64,000 nt of DNA from Sthenelais limicola (lineage: Eukaryota; Annelida; Polychaeta; Phyllodocida; Sigalionidae). The stretch is taken from positions 55,262,986-55,326,985 of the forward strand of contig OW804097.1 in assembly GCA_942159475.1 (NCBI GenBank). Direction: 5' to 3'. The number at the start of each line of letters is the position of its first letter. The first letter of the stretch is position 1. Below are positions 55,601 through 64,000 of the stretch, in pieces. The position numbers and the translations under genes were made by a program. The notes below the pieces were generated by a model. That model had not been told where the DNA came from, did not search any database, and worked only from the letters and a program-made list of their open reading frames with translations.

Positions 55601-58600
55601 AATTTTCCTTCACAGGCGACTCACTGGGCCTAACATAATTCAAAGTGTCCTTTGGCGATTCATTGGATGTACCAGTGTCAGCATCATTCTGTGATGTATC
55701 AACCAATATAGTCTCGGTTATTGCACAGGTCTTGGTAGAATTTGCAGAGGTTTTATTCCATCCATCACTTGTTTGGACAAGCCCTTCATAGCTTTCCGTT
55801 TCCTTGGAGACATGTACATCTTTGGTGGATGGAGAAGTAGTCGGAGGTAAGGGATTGCCAGGGGATACCAATGCATGGTTTGTGGAGCCCTTAACTTTAG
55901 CCACATTTACCGGTCGTGAAATTGTACCAGTCGATTTCTTTCCTATTCTACTTTCTATGATAGAGTCCGCTGTGTTCTGAAGCAACCGTATAAGGTTGGG
56001 GGGAGAATTTGTCGCTTTTGGTGGATTTTGAAGTAACTCCGAAATGAGAGGAGACTCTGATCTAATAGCATCCATCCTAGATGTAGGTAATGCACCTGCA
56101 CCGTTTTGTTCAACAGTTATTGGCACAAGAGGGGAAGCGATGGATGCACTGGTTATGTCGCGGAGAACAGAATTGGATGTCTTGGATTGTGTGGACTCTT
56201 TCGCTGGGTGCTCAAAAGCCTCAGCTTCCTTGGTGCCAGTCCCACCACTACCATTATCAGTTGGGTTCGGGAAGGAGTCTATCACTCGTCTGATGACCAA
56301 ACTAAGTTGCCCTGGCCCCCTCTCTGGGTCGATACATTTCCATGTGTTCGTCCCTCCGCTCTTCTCATTGCCATTAGAACAATTGTCATATGGTTCTGAG
56401 TTCTCCTTCTCCTGAGGTTTGGAGCCAGGGGTACTAGTAATAGCAGCGTTCATAACGAGTGTGTTATCTGCAGCATGCTTACAATGTTTAATATGCCAGA
56501 GCTGTCCAGGCTTAAAATGAGATTGCCACATGTGACTATAGATGGAAGTTCCCTTTTTGATTACCATGCAAATAGGGCATCTACCCATGGGTTGGTGAAG
56601 GTTTTCTTCAAAAGTAACATGCTCTTTCATGTGAATGAACAATCCTTTCCAAGAGGGAGTCCTCGCATTGCACAAAGGACAGTCATGTTCGATAAGACCC
56701 TTTTTTTCTAGGATGTTTGGAGTGAAGTGAGTGACAGCGACATGATCGGTGATTTCTTTTTCCGTCATGAATATTTCACTACAGAAGAAGCAGGAGAAAC
56801 CACGACCATTATAAGCATCTTGCATCACTTGCTTTGCTGCTGCGCCTGGAAAATACGAAACGGTGTAAATCAGTAAAGTAGAGCAAAATGGGTGCCGAAT
56901 CTAGATATCTAGTTCTTTCGTGTCTCCATGGGTTTGGCTTGGTACGATTGAATACGATACGATAGATTTTCAAGGCCCATATGATGAGTTCCGTAGGTGC
57001 ATGCTTAGGCCCTCAAACACATCAGATCTAACGATTTCAAGAGTTAGACTACCTATTCGTCTGTTTTCAAAGGGATTAAGACATGACAAAGATTAGCATT
57101 TGACTTAAAATTGCAATGCTTCCTTACCTATAATTATTATCGTATCATTCATTTAAAAAATTGTCACATAGGTATCTAACAAGTAAAACAAGATTCTGGC
57201 TATTAAATAGGCTACTCAATGGGAGTTAACACCATGTGGAAGGCTACATACACCCATTACTTCTTAGATCTTACGGAGCAAAACTTCATAGGCATTAAAG
57301 TCAGTAAGTGGGGAAACAATGGGATATAACATACTTCGATGTTTCCTCTCTAAGTGTTGTTGATAGAGCCTCTCAGTCTTGTATTTACATTTGCAAAGCC
57401 TGCATGCATATATCTTGTCAGAGGACGGGTCAGGCGGCTGGTTCTGTTGTGCAGGGACGGCGGCGGCGGGCGATGCGAAATTTGATGGAACAGAAGCTGC
57501 CTGAAGACCGGTCAGCATAGGAGCCACATGTGGGCCTGCTGCAACAGAAGTGTCAAGATGAGATAGTGATTGAATAGAGACAAGTCAACAGCCTGCAGTA
57601 ATGTTAAGAAAATCTCAGAACTGTCAAGCAGAGGTAATAGCCAGTTTCACTATATTCATGAACTTTCACGATTTTGAGCAGCAGTACCTTCTTTAAGCAT
57701 TGTAGCATCCACTACCCCTGAAGAAGGGAGCAAACGTTGGGAATAATAAGGTGACATTTTAAAGAAATAATAAATTAAAATAAACTGACATTCAACAATT
57801 CAAATAGTCGTCTCTCTGAAGAATTCAAACCTCCAAACTTCTTTAAGCAAGTTCTTTAAAGATGTTGAGTGATCACAAACGTCTAAAGGGAAGTTTCCAT
57901 TCAGTATGTTAGCAGAGGGTGTATGAGGCAGGGAGAGGATGGTAAGCCTGGCCTTGCTCTATACTAGGGGATGACAGCCCCACCAGTCTGACTGAGATCA
58001 ATAGTGGGAGAAACCAGAGACACAAGTTCGATAAAATGAAATTCTTAGAATAAAAGTCATATTTTACCTGGCAGGTTACGGTTAGATGAATCCTCTAAAA
58101 CCACATTCCAATGCTGCGCCCTAGAAATAGAATATAGAATTAACTAAGGACATTAAATAAAAACAATACCAGACAACATCCAGCAACCCACGACAGTAAG
58201 AAAAATGGGCTTTAGGACGTTTCTTTAGTTGTATTTCCATGGGGAAGGGGGATGTCCCCCCCCCCCCAAATTTCTTAAAACTGGGAGTGAAATGGGACAT
58301 TTTGTATCATAATAACATGTATTTATTCTCCCTGATTTTACCACTGGAATGGCTTCGTATAGTCATTGTCTCAAAATTGGACATGCCTACAATTTCCAAG
58401 GCATTCTTTGCCATTTTTGAATAATTAAAATCAAATTCAATGTCTTAAATTAAGGTCCTGTACGAATCCTCTACCCACCCAATGAAAGGTTTCAAGGCTT
58501 CGGACATTAACAGTTTTATATTCAGATTTCATATCAATAACCATTTTTTCAACTATTACTTTGTGAGTAATTTACTATAAGGTGTGAGAGGGGCCAGTCA

Positions 58601-61600
58601 GGGGAATGTGTACTTAGCTCAAACAACCTCAAATTTAGACCGTAAAAAACAATCAACTAGAAGTCATTCTGCAAAAAGAAAAAGAAATCGAGCCAGTACA
58701 AAAACAGCTTCCTATACAAGGCAAAAGTGGCCTGGAACTCACTAGCTACTGACATCCAGGCCATAGAATCCAGAAAAGATATTAGAAAACAAGTTCAAAA
58801 GACCTACATGAGTTATTAAATTTAAGAGTGTGGACCTCTCACCAAAAGGTAATATAGAAATGGGTGCTTTATATCTTGTACACTTTATATTGTTTTATTT
58901 TATTTTGTATAATATGTAATCAACTTTTGAAACTGTACTGTCAGATCTGGTAAGAAGTTTATCGAGACTTGCCAAATTATAAAATATTACATTCTGAGAC
59001 AAAACTGCAACGTACTGTACCGTACATGCAAAAACTAGTATTATTGTTACTTTAAAGAACGTTTTAGGCTGCAGTGTCAGATCGGGTAAGACGTATATTG
59101 AACCAGACACAGCCAAATGGACTTAACCAAATTATATTATATTAAGTCACCCTGTACTGTAATGTTCATGCAGAAATTATATAATATTATTTACTAATAA
59201 CTATACTTAGACATCAATAATATTAATATATCAGTCTTGCGTCAAGATTTAGAAATAAATCGGATAAGACAAGTCTATATTATCATTATGTCAAGAATTG
59301 CACTGTGCCGTGTAGTTGTTACAACATACTCTAGCATATATCCTCATTTCTTCAAGTATTAGTCTCTCCACTAGTTAACTTTCTAATAAAGGTAAAACTT
59401 GTCGACCTGTTTGTCATTCTATCAATCTATGTATATGTAATTATTGACAAATAAAAGAACATTTTATTCTATTTTATTCTATTCTACAGTGACAAACAAG
59501 AGCATCTTCGAAATTCCAAGACCATTTAATAGATTCCAACAAAATCAAGGCCCGTGAAATGATTTTCTAGGACCTTGGACCGAAATGCACATTTTCCAGG
59601 CATTGAATTCATTTTTCCTAATTCAAGGCTTTTCCAGCTTTCCGGGACCCCGCGGAGACCCCGTATGGAGTACACAAAGTATCATTTCTTGAATCCTAAA
59701 CATACCTTTGCCGTTTGCAAGGAGGAGGCGCCATGCTGCCAGAAGGATGATCTCCATAAGTTGAGCCATTGGTTTGAGGGCCAGCACCCCAGCGTCCTCC
59801 GATTGACGTCATAGGAGTTGCACCATTAGGAACAGGATTCTGGTTCAATGCCATTTGAGGATGGCGAGCGTACACAGGAGCTGGAGTCTCAGACTGTCTC
59901 TGTCTTGACTCATAGCTCCGAGCAGCAGGATATGTTGGGAAGTCATAGGTATAAGCTGGAAATGTAAAGAACTGTTGGTCCACTGGGGCAGCCTGCGTTG
60001 GAAATTGACTGGTGAAGTTTGTGTTTGAGTTGAGTGACTGGTATAGGTGGGGGTGCGCTTGACGTTGGTGCATTGACTGAGGGGTGCATGGTTGCCCGCT
60101 ATACATTGTGCCGGGAAATTGAAAGTGACCTCCTCCATATTGTTGACTAGAGTTACATTGCAGAGGATGCGATGGTGGTGGTTGCTGTCTATGCTGTGAC
60201 TGCGGGTAGTGATGATATTGGGGTGGCGGCTCTCTTTGGTGTTGGTGTTGCTGATGATATTCTGGTAAAGACAATCTAGGAACCAAGAAGTCGCCGCTTC
60301 CATGACTAGGTGCAGCGTTGGACTGAAATAGGAGGTGCGTCTGTTGAACTAGTTGAGGGAGTGGTGAAGGAGCAGATTCAGGATCAGCTATTGGTTCTAT
60401 CACGATGGGTTTCCCAAACGAATGACAAGTGCTTTCCTCCTGCAAAATAAAGAATGGCCGATTTTAATTATTGGTTGTCTCACATCCCTATTTTAATGGC
60501 ATAGACAACTTACTACCGACACTACCAGCGTCAACCAAGCTGTTTCTATCAATTTGATATTTCAATTTGACTTCTTTGTATATTTCATAAAGAACTAGCA
60601 AAGTACCCGTCCGCCGGACGGTCACCCTCTGCCTCTCACCGTTTCTTTCCTTCTCTCTCCCTGTCCCTACCCACTTCTCTCTCCCCCTCTTCTCGCTCTA
60701 TCCTCTTGTCCCTCACCCTATCCGATTTCTCCCACCCTGTCCCTCTGCTTCTTTCATTCTCTCCTTCCCTCTCCCTCCCGTCTTTCTCTCCCCCTTCCCC
60801 TCTTATCCTATTCTCCCTCTCCCTATCTGATTTCTCCCACCCTCCTCCCTCTGCATCTTTGCTCTCCCCCGCCCCTCTGATCTTTTATCTCTCTCCCCTC
60901 ACCTACCTCTCTTTTTCCTTGCTCTCCCCATCCACCTCTGATCTCTCTCCCATTCCTAAGGACTCTCACAGGACGCGTTGCTAGGGAATCCCGCATTGCT
61001 GGGACGGTGGGACATAAATGACTTTGTCTCAGAAAGTCCCAGAAAGGCTCTCCCCATGGCTTCCCCAACATTCTCTTGCTAAAAATAGTTGTATAGAATA
61101 TAACTAAAAAAACTAGAAAGGGCTTCAAAATCATATTTCCACCCCAGATACATCCCAAATCACATGTATACGTGGGTAGAGGGATGGACAGAACTGTAGG
61201 CCTACAGATCAGAAAAAACGGTGGGTAATATAATAGATTCCGAGAACATGTCAGACAAAGAAACCCCTCTACTCCTATATTATACGGATATTAGCTTTTA
61301 CTGGTAATATTAAGTCACTGTGACGCATCCTTGCACAGACCCGTATCCAAGCAGAACTGCACAGGAAGGGATGATGCCTCATGGTGACAAATAGGTCCAA
61401 TAACAACGAAAACGACCCAAGGAAGACTGTTCAGAAAGATTCCCCAATTCTAAAATTTCAAACTTTTCAGTAATTGACCCAAGGAGAATTATCATTTATG
61501 AACGCTATCTCAATTCCAGATTTTGAGATATGTCAGTATGATACTGGTAAGTGTCACCGTTACTTGTTTTTCCAGTGAAAAAAATCTGGAAAAACTGCTT

Positions 61601-63157
61601 CAGCTGTTCATAGCCCCATGGAAATTTAAGCCAACCACTAACATGTTGATGTGTGTCTGTGGTCAGGCGTACAAGGTTTCATAATGGTAATTCCCTTCAA
61701 ACGAAGGGTCTCCAGAGCTTGTGGTCCTAGACTGAACAATTTAGCTATTGTCAATCCAGTGTTTAAAGTATGGTATCAATATTTTTCAGGAAATTGTTAT
61801 TGCAGGTAAAGCCTGGCTAAGCCAGGCTATGTCAGCATAGGGGAGAGTATGAGAGGGGTGACCCCTCTCATTGGGAAAATTTTCGGAATTCCCCCAACCA
61901 CGATTTATATATATCTGAAATATGTTAGAGCAAATTGATGACTTGTCCACTTCCATGATTGTATAGGATCAACCCTTCTCTTGCCTGCTATGCATATATA
62001 CAGGTGCTCTAAGTGCTAGCAATAGTGACTATCAGGCGGTCAAGACCAAGGGGTGTATATATACAGTATAGAAGGATAAATATATTGATAGGGTAGGTAG
62101 ATTGTTTAGGTAGATTGTTAAGAGAAACCATACAAAGTCTGAGTGACAATATATATATACGTTTATGTCTTACAATATGTGCGTGTGTGTGGTGCGGGGG
62201 GGGGGGGGGGTTGTCTATATAATAGTTTGCAATGTTGCTTCTACAACTAAGAACCTTGAATTAAGACCACTAAATACCAAATGCCACGCTAAAGGGAGGA
62301 AGAATACTTTTCTTATGTTTTTTTTTCCAGAATAATCAGCAGCAGACAGTAGATGTAGTGTAGAATTTGAGCCAATTTGTGTTTTCTCAGAGGAATGGAT
62401 TTCTATTACTGGGTGTAATTATTACACCCAGTAACAGAAATCCATTCCTCTGAGAAAATAGACAATTGGATTCCGGAAAATGAAAGTGTTAGCTGCTGAT
62501 ACATACAGATAGATAGCAATATATAGTATAAATATTTTCAAATTTGAAATAGTTATACGTTGAGATATAGCAATATTTCATAATCTATTTACACACCCAC
62601 GGTTTCTTTGAGAATTCTAGTTGCTATAAATTTTTTAAAAATTAATGGATTTTCGTCCAAAATATCAGTAATACAGATTCACCCGTGGCAGTTTTTAGGG
62701 GCAACTATTATATAATTAAATAGTTGTGAATAAACTCAAACCACCTCATAGGAATACTCACAAAATGGTCAGTTGGTATAGATTCAGTTTCCTGCCTTTC
62801 AACCGTAAGTTCGTCCTAGAATGAGAAATATTTAAGCTCATATCAATTCCTGGAAGTGACTACCTTAGATCTAGTTTGTCAAGGCCCTTAAATTCAACTT
62901 GATAAAACGACATGTATTCTCCAATCAATAAACTCTACCAAGAGGGGATTAGCATTAATTCAAAGGAAAAATATTATCTAACGTCTTCAGTTTAGGATGA
63001 AGGAAATTACTTCAGCAAGTGTCTCAGGGTTTTACTTAAAACAAATTGAAAACACAATTATAAGGTATTGTCTTTGAGAATAAAGCAATTAAACACTCAC
63101 ATAAGCAGTATCAAATAGCGCCACAATATCACTCGTTCGTTGTAGGGAACTGTCCTG
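49644..63157 (-). CDS. Giant C2H2 zinc-finger protein, at least eight exons (5' end uncertain)
   Basis: Exons on the minus strand: 63157-63101, 62815-62762, 60439-59706, 58120-58068, 57717-57688, 57538-57335, 56845-51971 and 50896-49644. All joins keep phase with GT/AG sites, giving about 2,419 residues. Layout: a Gln/His/Pro-rich N-terminal region (exon 60439-59706, ending PPPCKRQR); one C2H2 finger (ACRLCKCKYKTERLYQQHLE); then a 4,875-bp exon with about 12 degenerate fingers in groups (first FSCFFCSEIF, last VHCHFCHLSF), separated by Ser/Thr/Pro-rich linkers and tandem repeats. The last exon has three classic fingers (HVCPICGHAF, AECNICGKKF, HPCPICYRGY) with one HTGEK linker, and a long proline tail. 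It is probably a nuclear DNA- or RNA-binding regulator. I recognise no orthologue. Confidence 0.85.
49647..49990 (-). repeat. Polyproline-coding GGT/GGC-rich tract
   Basis: The last ~115 codons of the zinc-finger gene are almost only Pro and Leu, with two copies of PPPPMPPSLPP. On the plus strand it reads as an imperfect (GGT)n repeat. Confidence 0.9.
50897..51970 (-). other. Last intron of the zinc-finger gene
   Basis: Donor G|GTATGG at 51970 and acceptor CATTTCAG at 50897. No feature inside. Confidence 0.75.
52060..52250 (-). repeat. 39-bp tandem repeat, five copies
   Basis: It encodes about five copies of a 13-residue unit, SVKPTELCITEVR, near the end of the large exon of the zinc-finger gene. 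Confidence 0.95.
52497..53290 (-). repeat. 30-bp tandem repeat, about 26 copies, coding a decapeptide
   Basis: In the zinc-finger frame the unit is LGNTTPIPTD with variants (K for N, S for T, A for T). Plus-strand landmark GGTATAGGAGTAGT recurs every 30 bases. The unit is rich in Thr and Pro, so a disordered, possibly O-glycosylated or phosphorylated linker is likely. Confidence 0.95.
55030..55330 (-). repeat. 39-bp degenerate tandem repeat
   Basis: It encodes repeated SESPKDTVNSV-like 13-residue units in the middle of the zinc-finger protein; Ser-Pro pairs suggest proline-directed kinase sites. Confidence 0.9.
58640..59490 (+). repeat. LINE 3' fragment in a zinc-finger gene intron
   Basis: The plus strand reads SQYKNSFLYKAKVAWNSLAT and QKTYMSY then stop (58692-58819), the typical C-terminus of CR1/L2-like ORF2. 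A ~600-bp 3' UTR follows and ends with AATAAAAG and a TTTTATTCTA-type tail at 59450-59488. The rest of the element is missing. Confidence 0.6.
60440..62761 (-). other. Large intron of the zinc-finger gene with pyrimidine-rich tract and hairpin
   Basis: 60620-60960 is a plus-strand CT-rich low-complexity tract (CTCTCCC and TCTGATTTCTCCCACCC motifs repeated). A G15 run is at 62196-62210 and a perfect hairpin at 62382-62459. No gene recognised. Confidence 0.6.
62382..62459. repeat. Near-perfect hairpin, ~38-bp arms
   Basis: TTTTCTCAGAGGAATGGATT at the left is matched by its reverse complement at the right. The centre is GGGTGTAATTATTACACCC with a single unpaired base. One mismatch is seen in the arms. 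Confidence 0.93.
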
Positions 63158-64000
63158 CTGTGTAGGAAAAATGAGCAGACATTATGATAAACATTCATGA
63201 GGTGGATACCGAAATACCGAGACCAGTTTGGTAGATTGGACAAGAATGGGAACAAAGCGCTTAGCTTGTGTCCGAATTAATACCGGTAGATTATTAGGGG
63301 TCCACAATTGTCGATTGCAACACCCACCAAAACCTTGTGGTGATGGGCAATGTCCTGGGACGTCATCTGCTATATAATGTGGCCTCTGCCAAAAGGCGAT
63401 CGACGCTGATTACAATATTTACGCTTCAAAACCTGAGTAGTGATCTTAAAACGTTAACTTAGGTGTTTCCTTGGTTGCCCTATCAACCTCATTTGGTATG
63501 AACCCTAGTGAACAAGGCATGTATTCTGAGGCTGTGTAATTGGAATGTTGAACCCTTGGTCATTCAATCCAAGTGTTGGCAGCTTCATGACCGGTGTGTA
63601 GGCCTATTCGTATGGTATTGTCAAAACGAAATCATTCGTATGGTATTGTCAAAACGAAATCTGACTTTTAGTAGACATTTAAGTCAACCTGACCCTTCAC
63701 AGCTGTTTATTTTATTGGACCATCGCTAAGGATGGGTATGACGAGGTGCATCCTCCCAAGGCAGGCCCTACATAGTATTCAAATGACCTCACCCCAGTCA
63801 GTGGCTATCCTCACTGGCAGCCATATTGTGTGTCTACGCAGAGAGCGGGAGGCACCAGATCGACAGGCTTTCCCGTTTTGAAAAATGTGAGAATAATGTA
63901 ACGCTGTGTATGAAGTAGCTCCCTGATGACGTCACCAAAATCCTGTAAGTACTTTTCTATATAATGTACACGCAGTGTAATGCGCGATTGGAATACGCAT
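63158..64000 (-). promoter_or_regulatory. Possible first exon and promoter of the zinc-finger gene
   Basis: The minus strand has ACACAATATGGCTGCCAGTGAGG at 63830-63808 in part: an ATG at 63824 in a YY1-like ATGGCTGCC context followed by a possible donor. A perfect CRE (TGACGTCA) lies about 100 bases upstream at 63927-63934. The phase does not join directly to the exon at 63157, so an intermediate exon or another start is needed. Confidence 0.3.

Noticed and set aside
60706..61158. Ser/Leu/Pro-rich plus ORF and Gly/Arg-rich minus ORF
   Set aside because: Artefacts of the CT-rich low-complexity tract in the intron.

Overview
The window is animal nuclear DNA: AT-rich, intron-bearing and crowded with retrotransposons and foldback repeats. 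Multi-exon genes with consensus splice sites, a DHX36-type helicase, a C2H2 zinc-finger giant, an env-bearing Ty3/Gypsy element and CR1/L2-like LINEs all point to a marine invertebrate. An echinoderm is my best guess, from general sequence feel only; nothing in the window proves it.

Layout. (1) 1-3170, minus strand: 5' part of a DHX36-like G-quadruplex helicase gene, running off the left edge. (2) 3230-4101: two large palindromes. (3) 4389-14521: a complete Ty3/Gypsy element on the minus strand, with 624/620-bp LTRs, CTAT target duplication, gag, a frameshifted pol, a proline-rich extra ORF and an F-like env. (4) 15190-27765: a graveyard of non-LTR elements: a plus-strand L1/Tx1-like scrap; a minus-strand LINE (15957-19148) with endonuclease and RT; a second minus-strand LINE (20756-23351) whose ORF1 carries a NADAR (YbiA-like) domain; and a plus-strand CR1-like 3' fragment. 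(5) 30279-39503, plus strand: a four-exon SAM-dependent methyltransferase gene with two TIR elements in its introns. (6) 40600-48920: three copies of a foldback family, plus a 4.6-kb long-inverted-repeat element holding a decayed invertebrate multicopy gene and a 1,139-bp tandem duplication. (7) 49644-63157, minus strand: at least eight exons of a C2H2 zinc-finger protein of about 2,400 residues, with decapeptide and 13-residue tandem repeats.

The three host genes look intact as far as visible: every exon join proposed preserves phase. Nearly everything else is mobile DNA. The strongest candidate for something undescribed is the NADAR domain at the C-terminus of a LINE ORF1 protein. NADAR enzymes are known to remove ADP-ribose from guanine in DNA, so a retrotransposon may carry its own DNA de-ADP-ribosylation function. 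Second is the foldback family, in which copies differ by mirror-image substitutions on both palindrome arms.
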